A program made the translations under genes and the position numbers. A stretch of DNA of 64,000 nucleotides from Amoebophrya sp. A120 (lineage: Eukaryota; Sar; Dinophyceae; Syndiniales; Amoebophryaceae): the NCBI GenBank assembly GCA_905178155.1, contig CAJINV010000006.1, forward strand, positions 2,520,658 to 2,584,657, given 5' to 3'. How positions within the stretch are numbered: position 1 is the first letter of the stretch; each line of letters starts with the position of its first letter. This document shows, piece after piece, positions 11,270 through 21,271 of this stretch. Under the pieces are notes generated by a model. That model had not been told where the DNA came from. It ran no database searches and saw nothing but the letters and a program-made list of their open reading frames with translations.

Positions 11270-11586
11270 AAAGAATAAAAATCTAGACCACAACCGAACA
11301 GAACCTGAAAGCTCGTGACAGAACCGAAGTCGGCAGCTAGGCACTATAGTGGTTTTTCAAAACTTCACCGAACATAATCGCAAATTTGAGTCAGAGTCAG
11401 AGTCAAACACGACAACTCTGTAGTACTTCCTGCACGTAAGGCGCCGCAGCCGCTACCCTTGAACATAAAAGAACTCGCACGACTATCAACTGGTGGAATG
11501 ATGATGATTTCCGCTTCCCTACCGTTCACACAGTCAGTCGAAACTGCGCTGAAGGTCGGCTATCAAAACAGGCATAGCACAGCTAT
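11270..11586 (+). repeat. Direct repeat, copy 2 (~320 bp)
   Basis: Partner of 9900-10224, about 1.37 kb downstream. Both end in TATCAAAACAGGCA.AGC.CAGCTA. The pair flanks GC-rich island 3 and may mark a segmental or mobile-element duplication. Confidence 0.75.
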
Positions 11587-12564
11587 GGCACGAGAAATTG
11601 CAAATCTCCTCGGGGTGCCACTTCTCGACTGAGTGTAATTAGATCAACATGATTCGACTGTTATTCAAGGTTTTTAAAATTGTTTTATTCCCTCATTACT
11701 TGTAGTATTGACACACGTGTTGAAAATACGAGTTACTTTCCGTCGTGGTACGGGTTGGTTGCAAGAATAGAGGCTCGAAGAACTTATTGAGAAGGTTGGT
11801 ATTATATTTCATGTGCAGCTGCTGGGGTATCTATCAAACAATGCGCAAACGTACATACTTCAAAAGAAAAACATGCAAGGGGCTGAAACTGCTCCACAAA
11901 ATACTATGAATCTTCCGCGTTGTATTTTGAACAAGTTTCAGGAACAAGCTAAAGTGAAAGTGTCCAAGGGTGATATTAGATGCGCAACTCCTATCCTCCA
12001 TCCGAGACAGAAATCACCTCCTCCGAATCCCTCCTCCGAAGATAATTTCCCCTCTGCATCTGCTGCAGGAAAGCTGCAGCATTCAGTCTTCCATTGATTT
12101 GACAATTGTTCTATTCCGGATTAAAGACAGGTCGCGCTTCCAACATCGCAGCGATTTTTTCTTGAGGATGAGATGAAGCGAGTGGTTGTGGCTTGATGAT
12201 GACGTGCGTCATTCATCATATTCTCCGACAGCTTCATTTTCCACAACCAAGCTCTGTTCCAAACTACTCCGCTTGTGTCAACAAACCCTCATCGCCGATT
12301 GTTGCTTGTCATACTGTTACTTCGGCGAAAACAAGTACAGCATTCTGCTCACGCTAGTACAAAAAGAACTCCGAGTACTAGTCGCAATAAACTGTTGAAG
12401 ATTTTACTTCTGATTGAAAGGAAGTGGTCGTGTCGGTTTTTTTTCTCCTGGTTGCTGTTGTTGTACGAGAAGATGATGTAGTTCCTCACTGTAAGGCTGT
12501 ACGAAAAAAACAGGTTCATTTTACTCTCGTCAAAGCTCCTGTGACGAAAGCTGAGAAGAAGGTT

Positions 12565-14905
12565 TCATCTCCCCGCCGCTCCCGTCGCTTTGATTTCAAA
12601 AACTGCAGTTGATGATGTGCTGCTATGCGCTGCAAATAGCACTTTCCTCACAATTCCGCCGTGCCCGACCCCTTCGCCTTCAGGTTCAAAAACCGCTTGG
12701 CGTGACCTGTTTTGTTGGAAGTTTGTGTTTGTCATGCGGAGGGTTGCAAGGGGAGTTGATTTTGTCATGCACAGGACAACAACTTCACCTTGAATTATTG
12801 CAACACAACTTCTATACCCACGATCATGTGATCCACATCGGCATTGTGACCGCCACCGTTCAGTTATCGATTAGAAAAATTCTGCTAGCATTGTGTTTCG
12901 ATCGAACATATTTCTCACGCAGTTCCTTTTGTAGGAGGAAAAAATCTGTCAAGGCATCAAATGCCAAGGATAGGACGACGGTAAAAGAGTGAATTATTGG
13001 CAACATAGTACTATGCACGTCGTGCATTCGCCCATGACAGATTCTTGAACAACAGCAACAGCATGCAATATCGCATGACAAACTGGATGAAAAATCTTCG
13101 TTCCTCATGCTAGCAAATTTTCCAACACCATAGCACTTTCAGGTCGCACCGGCCCGAGTCCAGGTAGTACACCCAATGGTAGCACTCGTTGTTCGCTTCG
13201 CTGTTGTGAGATTTTATATCCATCGCATGTTGATCATGCATCACAAACGCCTTCATGAAAACGCATCATGCATGACAAACTGAAACTCCGCCCGTAGTGT
13301 AAGTTGTAAACAAGTAAATTACCAGTGGTCCGCGCAGCCATGGGCAGTCAGGTGATCCTCGTGGATAATTCCGTGCGCCAAATCGCCGTACAGCCAACTG
13401 CCGACCATCCAGGGGTATGGAGAGGAAGATCGAGAAACTTGTGCTTGTCTAATGCACAAACAGCATGACAGAAAACTATAGCTATAGCGACCCCGCGGAC
13501 GAGGTTTGGTGATGCGCATTCCGCATTGCAAAAAATTTTTTGCACCATGTTGATGTATTCATGCTGTTTGATGCACTAAACACAGTCCTTCTATGGCTTT
13601 TTCTCTTTTCATAAGTGGTGCCCCGCGTTCTTCATCTTCTGATTTTCCTCCACCTTTTCCCGTAGCAAGCGGCGCAACTAATTTATATTTTTGTCATCAT
13701 GCGGAATTTCAATTACATATTTTTCGATAAGTAGACCAGATGAACGCGCAAGGACATAGATGAAACTTGTCATGCGCAGCCGGAATGGCTAACTCATCCT
13801 GTGATGCAAAATCTACATGCGAAAACACTTTAATATACTCTTGTCTTCTCCTGTTCCTGCGTTGCGTGTGCCAGCTTGTCCATGATCTGCACTATGCCAC
13901 AGAAAAAGACAAGCAGCGCAGATCATTTGTAATGCAAAAATACCTACGCAAACAAATCTCTCTATCTTGTGTGTTCTATAGGGTCGCGCATGACAGATTT
14001 TTCTCTATATTTATTTTCGCATCACAAATCTGTCCTGCCCGTCTTTTTCCGTTGGATATGCACCTCCTCTTGCATCACCGGCTCCGGCTCCGCCGCGGGT
14101 GGTGGTGGTGGCGGCGGGGGTGGGGGCGGTGGGGGCGCCGCCTCCACGACGGGTTCGGGTTCCTCCACCACCGGGGGCTCCTCGGGTATCCTATGTAAGA
14201 ACGTCCCCACAAGACCATAGTGCTTGTCATGCAAGTCTGCATTTGCTGAACACATTTCTCATGCGGAGCCCCATGAGAAGCATAGTTTTCTAGTCGTGTT
14301 CTTTCGGAGTTTGTCATGCTAGGATCAGCATGATAGGTTACATCTGTAATGCTGAGAAACTAATCCATACAGAACGACACTACGAGGCCAGACTTGTCAT
14401 GCACAAAAACCAAAACTTGTTGATTTGTCTAGCAGATTTCCCATCTTGATGACTATGGGGTGCTGGGGACGTTTTTACATAGGATATCGGGCGGCGGCGG
14501 TTCTTCCTCCGCCGGCGGGGGCGGGGGCGGACCCTCGGAGTCTCCCGAAGACTCCTATCAAATGTAAAAATGTCTGGGTCTGGAAGATTGGAACTTGTGA
14601 TGCTGCATTTGGATCGCAAAAAAATCTGTATTGCATGAGCAGCAAAGGGAATGTGATTTTTGCTACGCGGAGATGGCATTTGTAATGTTGAATAGGCATT
14701 AAGAAGCCCTCAAAAAATCTGTGATGCTAGGGCACGCATCACAGACATCAAGACTCATGCAAAACCTGCATGACAAGTCTCGAAATCTTCCAGACCCAGA
14801 CATTTTTACATTTGATAACTCCTCCTCCTGGGCAAAGATCAGTTTCAAATCATTGGTAGCAAACAAGGCACACGACAGTGCCAACTGCTTCAAACGAGAT
14901 CTCAT
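12565..14905 (-). CDS. Secreted PAN/Apple-like domain protein with Pro-rich region
   Basis: The first exon starts at 14905 with a short basic stretch and a hydrophobic segment (LALSCALFATNDLKLIFA), so a signal peptide is likely. Then follow an acidic and Pro-rich region with a run of 13 prolines, a charged helix (EQEKTRLRRLLREKVEENQK), WMVGSWLYGDL, and a Cys block CADHCEANNECYHWVYY...GRCDLK typical in spacing of PAN modules. Such proteins are often adhesive and extracellular. Five introners (14556, 14187, 13893, 13416 and possibly one ending 13132) and two GT-AG introns (13678-13838, 13201-13322) are removed; codon phase stays correct through the Cys block. The last exon (to 12565) is tentative: its join at a repeated AAAGTGCTAT is in frame. 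It is a paralogue of the gene at 5698-7141. Confidence 0.75.
13201..13322 (-). other. GT-AG intron of PAN gene 2
   Basis: On the minus strand it runs CACTG|GTAATT to CAACAG|CGAAG and completes the Cys codon in CADHC. 122 bp. It carries TTTGTCATGC and TTTGTGATGC words like the introners. Confidence 0.85.
13416..13613. mobile_element. Introner, singleton
   Basis: 198 bp; AGGGG/AGTGG flanks; ends TATGGAGAGGAAGATC and TATGAAAAGAGAAAAAG. In PAN gene 2, where the join gives AGHHWMVGSW. Confidence 0.75.
13678..13838 (-). other. GT-AG intron of PAN gene 2
   Basis: On the minus strand it runs ACAAGA|GTATATT to AATTAG|TTGCGCC, giving EKTRLRRLL in frame. 161 bp. It contains CATGACAAG and GCATCACAG words. 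Confidence 0.8.
13893..14058. mobile_element. Introner, short singleton family
   Basis: 166 bp; 5-bp repeat TGCAC; ends TATGCCACAGAAAAAGAC and TATCCAACGGAAAAAGAC. In PAN gene 2. Confidence 0.88.
14187..14486. mobile_element. Introner, family C
   Basis: 300 bp; repeat TCGGG; TATCCTATGTAA ends with the GTCCCC block. In the Pro-rich region of PAN gene 2. Confidence 0.92.
14556..14817. mobile_element. Introner, family A
   Basis: 262 bp; repeat ACTCC; perfect TATCAAATGTAAAAATG ends. In PAN gene 2, soon after the signal peptide. Confidence 0.94.
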
Positions 14906-16009
14906 GGTGAGTTTGTTCTTCTTCGTTACAAATTATGAGATTACTTTTTGACCTGCTGCAACCGTTTTTTCTGATGTTTATTTGCGTAAAAACCACGCTT
15001 GACGTAAGAACTACAAGATGCAGAAAATGAAAACCGATGCGTAATTATAAGAAAGGGTTTAGTGGTAGCTCTGCGGTCTCGGTTTTGATCCTGCCCGGGA
15101 TATTGAAGAGAGCCGTTTTACCGAACAAGAAGGTGAACTCGCAGAGGTCGTGCTCGTGAGACGTAAAAATGATAAAATCAGTATGTTGAGATACCGACTG
15201 TGATTGTTTCAGCAAAAATAGCAAAGAATTCCACTTAAAACGGGGTACTAGTACGGGGGTTTGGAGTCGTTCTGGAAGAACTTCTTCCTTTTTACAAAAA
15301 TCTCCGCAGTAGACTACACTCCCTGTTGTTTTTTACAGTTTGTTGTGTTACGTCGTGTTTTCCTTTTCCAATTCTAACCGTCTTAGTCTTGTCAGCATCT
15401 GCATGATGGAGCAAAAAAATCCTTCCTCGCCGAGAAGGCATGAGATGAAGCTGCGCGGCTTGGTATTGGTTATTTACTTTACATAAGCACTTACCTCACA
15501 TTATACAGTTGATGACTACTCGTCTTGGAAAAACAAGCTGCTGTAGTTGTTGCATAGGCCAGTCTTGGTGTTTTGTTTCTCTCGCTCTTTTCCTTGTTCC
15601 CTCGTGGTCCTCCTATCTCGGTAAGTAAAAGACTATACGTTTCTGGAACACGGCAAACGCAAAAAAAGTTCTCGTGCGTAGGTCTGCTCAGCGAGCGGCT
15701 AATATCAAGTCGTTCGGTTGTAGCACAGACAAAAACAACCGAATTATAAATCTGAGCGTCGTAGTACTGGTGCATTTTTGACTCGGCGTTGTCCCTAGCA
15801 ATTGCACTATCGCATCGTACACAAAAAAAGGAGACACGACCGACCGTGACTTTTATTTCATTCTATATGCATTTAGTTTATCTTTATTCAGGCGATCGCT
15901 TCATGATGTGCTTGACACCTCGTGATATGATATTCAAACCGTCGAGTTAAGAAGTGGTCCTCATCTTCAAGGACAACATCATCGATCTGCATGTTCGGAT
16001 TTTTATCTC
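14906..16009. other. Intergenic region
   Basis: No introner and no supported gene. A minus-strand frame at 15491-15775 (94 codons) lacks motifs or splice support. Confidence 0.5.
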
Positions 16010-19000
16010 TCAAATGAATTCATTATCATTGCCACAAGACCCCTCCATCATTTTCCAGACATAAGCAGCGTGCGCCCGCGCAGTTGCGGAGGTCAAATGG
16101 GTGAAGAGGTATAAGTGTGCGGAAGATGATGCATTACAACCTCTAGCGGACGTCGTCGTTGCTTTATTTCCAGTTTCCGCTACAACTCCAACTAATTTCT
16201 CCGCCCCGTAAACTTCGATAAAACCTTTCAACAAGTTGTATTCCAGAAACCGCAAAGGTGACGCGCCTTCTATTTGTTCAACATCATTACAACCGGAAGA
16301 TGACACTAATTTCATTCCCGCCGACTTCTCCAGCACTGCTGTCACCAACGTGGTAAGAACCAAAGCACTTTTATTTCTGTTCTCCTCCGCCATTGCCGGG
16401 TGGTGACCACTGGTCGTCCTTGTCGTCGTGTTCTTTTTCAAAGTCAGTAGCCCGGTGACAGCCTGCAATCCAGCAACCGCATTGAACTCTTCGATGTGGT
16501 TTTCGCAATAGGTCCAGAACGACGCCTCGAGTTGATCTTGATGTTCTCCTCGATGCAGATTCGCATTACAAACAACACCGCCCACGCCCTCTTCGCTGGT
16601 TCCTCCTGATCCTGCATGCTCCGCGCAAGCACGAATGAATTGTCCTCCTCGTGAAGAAGAAGTGCTGCTAGTTGTACCATTCCCACAGTTCCTTCGGCTC
16701 CACACATCGATAGCCTGCGCGACCGATTGCGGGTCCCAATTTTCTTCCAAAGAGTGAAACTTTAGAAAGAGTTTCGCGAACAGCGCATCGCCCCCACTCC
16801 GAAGCTTGTGGAAGGACCAGAGAAAATTGGCCGTTTCTTTCACGCCCAGTGTGTTATCTTTTTCTTCTGCGTTTTGCTGTGTCTGTGACTGGTAATCGTG
16901 CAATTCACCTGCGGACGTCGCCGTCAAATGCGTCAACAGTTTTTCCTCCACCAAATGGAGCAATTCCGAGTGAAAGACTTCGCACTTTGCCAAACTGTGC
17001 ACCGCCTGGCCAAGGTTGATTAGGAGGAGCTTGCTGTTTTTGTGCGCGCGTCGGTCTTTCGGCTTGTGAACGTCACTACCGTGACGTAATGAACCCCCGG
17101 TTCTACTGCTCGTCGCACTACTCGTCGTCGTAGTGCAACTAGTGCGACTAGAGGTCCTCCCAGCAGACGAGGCATCCGCTCCGGGACTTGCAACCGCTTC
17201 ATGATCTGCTTTGTTTTTCATGACCGTGCACAACACATTCGCGAGGACTTGGAGCACGCGGCCCGTGTTTAGGCTCACTGTGGAAGAAGTTTTACCGCCC
17301 TCGAGCTGTGCGGCTGCAGCATCAGGAACGAGGAGTTTTCTTTCCTCTCCGTCCTCCTCCTGGGAGGTCTTCGTCGGCACATGAGCATCCTCAATCCTTC
17401 CTGTGTAGTCTACTTTCGCAATCCTGTATCGCAAGAAAAAACTGTTTCACTGTGAACTTGTGATGCATAGAATGGAACAAATAACTATTTGTCTTGCTAC
17501 ACCTGCAAGGCATCGGATTTTTAAGCGTGTTTTCCCTTGGAAAGCGCGCATGGCAAATTTTCTGTGTCATGTGTAAGCAAACTTGTGATGCGGATCTTGC
17601 AAAACCATCACAGTGAAACAGTTTTTTCGTGGAATATCCTGGTAAAAGCGTTCATTGCCAGAGTTACCGTGCTCGGGTACTGTGCCAGGCTGTCCTGCTT
17701 CGCGGTCAAAATTTGTTTATGGCGCTCTCAAACGTTAATACATTCTCAACTGTCACATGATTTGTCATGCAAATTTACCAGCAAAATCGCCCCGATTAAA
17801 CTGCTTCGCATGACAAATCTCCGAAGGGCTAAACAGCATTTAAATCCGCGCCAAATCTGTAATGCAAAAGGCGCAATCTTCCCCCTTTCACTTCTGCCGT
17901 TCTTGCATTACAAATTCATGCAGCAGTTGAGAGTGTAACATTTGAGAACGCCATATTGTTTCGCGATGTGGTCGAACAGAGCGTCCCGGAGATTTGGCAG
18001 AGTAGAAGGTGATAATGATAATGAGGCTCGTGTAGTAGTTGATGACACAAGTAGTATCGCCGTTGGGATAGCGGAGTATGAGTTCAAAATGATTCCGCAG
18101 GACTCCACGGGAATGCAACTCTGGTTCAAAATCGCGATCGCGGACTTCTGCCACAGAGAGGCGAGGATATTCACCAATGTTATTTCGGTTGAGTTGTAGT
18201 TATCGGAGTTTTTATCATCCTGTTGTAGAAGTCCTCTACTTCTTCTTACCGGCACCGGTTCAGCACACGCACGCGATGTTGCAGGGACCGTAGTCGGCAG
18301 CTCCAATTTCCCCAGCGCGAAAACCAAAACCGCTAGATCTGTCACCGAGAGCGTGGGAAAATCCAGTTTTCTGTCCATCAACCGCAGCAACTCGGAGATA
18401 CCGGCTGGCTTGGTGACGTTTCTACAGTGCAGCGCCAGCTCCTGCTGGGATTTTCGCTGATCTGTATCTGCCTCGCGGTTTGGCGGGGAATGATGTTCTT
18501 GCCCCCTTCTAGTTCTACACCCAACTGCTTCATCTTGATTTTGGTGTAGAGGTTCATGTGGAGGTTCGTCTTGCAGCGTTCTTGTTGTCTTATGCAACTT
18601 CAACCGCACTGCTGCGTTTAAGACGTTGCAGAGTGCGAAATCCGGAAAGGCGGGCAAAATGTTGCAGTCGTCCTGCAACACCTGTAGGACGAAGAACGCG
18701 CCGTCCGGCACCGCAACATTATTTCTCGCGAGGAAGGTATCCAAGGAAAAAAGTGTTACAGTTTGGTACACATTTGTCGGAATTTCAGCATCACAAATTC
18801 GCTGCATGGCAAAGAAAAACTTGTAATGCGCAGACTATAAGGGAAAACACTAATGGAATAAGGCTGGCACGCGTTTCCTGCATGACAGAGGTTGCCTGTC
18901 TTGCTTGCCTTGCATGAGAATGTGTAACTGTAACACTTTTTTCTCACGATAGAAGGAGCACACCGTCTGCACTTCGCCGCCCGACAAGCAGCGCAGATTT

Positions 19001-19368
19001 GCGGAAAGCGTCTGACACGCGATCCGGGTCTTTTCCACGTCCCTCTTACCGGTTTTACGGAGCGCGCTGAGGGTGTGGAGGGCGAGTTTGGTGGCTGCGT
19101 GGCTGTTGCTGGTTGTGGGAGGGGTGGGGGTTGACGCCGTTTTGTCGTTGTTTTGACGATGTGCTGTCTTGTTCGCAGGTGGTCCACCGTAAGAGTAGGG
19201 TGGAGGCGCAGTGGGAAATCCGCGTGGCGGAGGACGCACTGGTGGGGCAGGATAAGAGTCCGCTGAAGGAGCTACCGAGGCTGCCGAAATGCTGCAGAAC
19301 TGCCGGCAGGATGGTGGCGCAGGAGGGTGGCGGCGGCGCCTGCGCAGTGCAACGTCGCGCCATCTCAT
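16010..19368 (-). CDS. Large helical-repeat protein, possibly organellar RNA-binding
   Basis: Removing three introners (17427-17636, 17718-17955, 18738-18951) gives 893 codons plus a stop. The start at 19368 opens with an Arg-rich stretch (MRWRDVALRRRRR) that could be a mitochondrial import signal, then a Pro-rich linker. After that come helical units spaced like the heptatricopeptide/FASTK-type repeats of alveolate RAP proteins, for example TKLALHTLSALRKTG, VTDLAVLVFALGKLEL, INLGQAVHSLAKCEVF and ETANFLWSFHKLRSGG. I do not see a clear C-terminal RAP domain. If the family is right, it would help process or translate organellar RNA; this is an inference from repeat style only. One large low-complexity insert (Ser/Thr/Arg) sits near the middle. 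Confidence 0.75.
17427..17636. mobile_element. Introner, family E
   Basis: 210 bp; repeat TCCTG; TATCGCAAGAAAAAACTG end. In the helical-repeat gene. Confidence 0.92.
17718..17955. mobile_element. Introner, singleton
   Basis: 238 bp; repeat TTGTT; ends TATGGCGCTCTCAAACG and TATGGCGTTCTCAAATG. In the helical-repeat gene, where the join gives HIAKQILTAK. Confidence 0.9.
18738..18951. mobile_element. Introner, family D
   Basis: 214 bp; repeat GAAGG; GAAAAAAGTGTTACAGTT near each end. In the helical-repeat gene, where the join gives VCSFLARNN. Confidence 0.92.
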
Positions 19369-21271
19369 TTTGCTTGAAAGATTTCGCTTTGCTATTCAAA
19401 AGAAGGAACAGAGCGACTTTAGCCTGATGGACTCAGCAAGCGTTTTGTTTTATCTTTAAGAAATGCGCAATCATCAAGGCTGCAGCCACAGTGCCACAAA
19501 TAGAAAAAAAATAGGCGCCATAAATGCGCGAAAACAAGCAATCCAGGCTGGCTGGACAGAAAAAGACAACACTTCCCGAAGTACACTAAGACAACAAGGC
19601 GGCAGCCTGCCTCGCTGCGGTGAGACTGAAAAAAATGTAATGCGCCCATACGGAGCTAGGCCTCCAGCAGAATGAAGGGCCGCCTTCCTAGCAGGCCTCC
19701 AATCCGGCTAGGGCGCCTCCGGCGCTGCAGCTGCCGCCGGCGCAAACATGCGCCGGGGCAGAGCGAACCACCAAGAAATCGGGCCGGGCCCGGCCAGGCC
19801 GGCAGAATGAACGCAGCGGGGGGGGGGGGCGGAGGCCACACACCCACCACCCACAGGCGTGGGCCGCTCGCCCCACCGGAGCAGGGCGGGCCCGGTCGCA
19901 GCCTTGCGCAGGAAGACCGGGCGGCCAATGCCGCCAAGCAAGCGGAGGGGCGTCGGGGTAGTCCGGGGCCGGCGCGCTCCATCCAGCCGCGCGCTGTTCC
20001 GGGTTGCCGTCGAGTTGCATGTTGCCGCCGAGTTGCATGGGCGTTGGGCCAGGAGTGGAGTCGCTGAGGCAAAGGCCCCGGCCGCGACACAATACGCCCG
20101 CCGCCGGCCGTGGGGCCACCGGCCCGCCCACGCGCATCAGAGGCGCCGGGCGGCCGGAGAATCGGGCGCCAGGCTCCGCAACGATGCCGCAAGGGGGGGC
20201 GTCTTCGACAGTGGCGGAGGTCGCGCAGGTCGTTCGCCTTTGTAAGTGCCTAAGGCGCGCGCAGTGGCCGGGCTTTACAAAATACACAAAAACGGCACGC
20301 CCCTGCGCGCACGGCCCCCAGGAGGCCGCCGGATTCTACAAAACCCCTCGCGGCGTCCTGATACGGGCCGCGGGTGGCCTCCGCCTGACCCGCACCCTGG
20401 TAGCAGCGCGCCGCGTCGCTCTATATAAAAACGAAACAGCGCCGCAGACGTTCGGCAGAGGCGCGCAACAACCTTTCTCCGGCCGACCTGTGGTGGGCGC
20501 CGGGCCCGATACCGGCCCCGGCATTGTGGCCCGGGGTCGCAAGGGCTTCCGGGGCGCCGTCATCGTCTTCACCTTCCCGCCCAATCTGCATGACGTCGTA
20601 GCTGCTACAACGTGGCGCGGATCGCGCTTGCGCCACAGCTTCAGACCTTCCGACGAGGCGCCAGACGCGGAAGCTCGCGAGTGCCCAGAAGAAAATGCTC
20701 CGGCCGCGGCTCCTCCACCAAGTCGGGGGGCCGGAGGGGGGGCGCCCAAAAGTTCGAAAATTTGCGAGGGCCGGCCCTGCTGCCTTGCTTCCCCCCGCCC
20801 TGCGGCCCCGGCCTGCCTCGTTCGAAATGGGGCGCGCCGGCCTGCCATGGAAGCCCACAGTAAACCCCTTCGCCGAAATCCGGACGCCGGGGGCATTCCG
20901 AGACCCCCGAAGGGGCCCGCGCCGCAACCGGGCCACACGACGAAAATGCCGGCAAGCCTCGGAGGTCGTGCCACGCACACGACGAACAGGCGGCCTCCCC
21001 GTCCCTGTTCTCGCGGTGTCTCGCTAGCTTCGGGGCGGGGCGCTGGCACTGTCGGCAGCGCATGCGGGGGTGGGAGGTCCTCGGCAGGCTCCGGCGCGCG
21101 CGCCTTTTCTCCTTGATAACTTCCCCGCCACAGGCTGGCAGCCGTTAAGCACAGCCGCCCACGGCAGGAGGAAGCGCGCCACAGCTCCACAAGCAGTCCC
21201 CTAACTGAGACACGATACAACATTCGGCCGAGCCGACAACTTCGCACACCAGCATTCGCAGGAGAGAACCT
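19369..21271. other. Intergenic region holding GC-rich island 4
   Basis: Most of it is a GC-rich island (about 19650-21250) that stops just short of the 5-phosphatase stop codon at 21272. No gene or introner is supported. A TATATAAAAA word at 20419 is isolated. Confidence 0.6.
19650..21250. repeat. GC-rich island 4
   Basis: The longest GC-rich block, about 1.6 kb, with CGCCGG-type words and a near-tandem GTTGC(C)ATGTTGCCGCCGAG motif near 20010-20040. Six-frame open frames there are compositional artefacts. Confidence 0.6.

Larger units (their letters stand above)
7142..12564. other. Large intergenic block without introners
   Basis: No gene is supported. It contains three GC-rich islands and a direct repeat pair (listed separately) in AT-richer DNA. 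Open frames are long here only because GC-rich DNA has few stops; they overlap in several frames on both strands and show no motif. None of the introner ends occurs. Confidence 0.6.

Noticed and set aside
14022-14317. Plus-strand Gly-rich frames over the GGT/GGC run near 14100
   Set aside because: They are the reverse of the Pro-rich coding region of PAN gene 2, whose exons join in phase.
20419-20428. TATATAAAAA as a TATA-box promoter
   Set aside because: Isolated word in a GC-rich island, not upstream of any supported gene on that strand.
20004-21247. 370- and 303-codon open frames in GC-rich island 4
   Set aside because: Same compositional artefact; both strands open, no motif, no introner although every large gene nearby has them.
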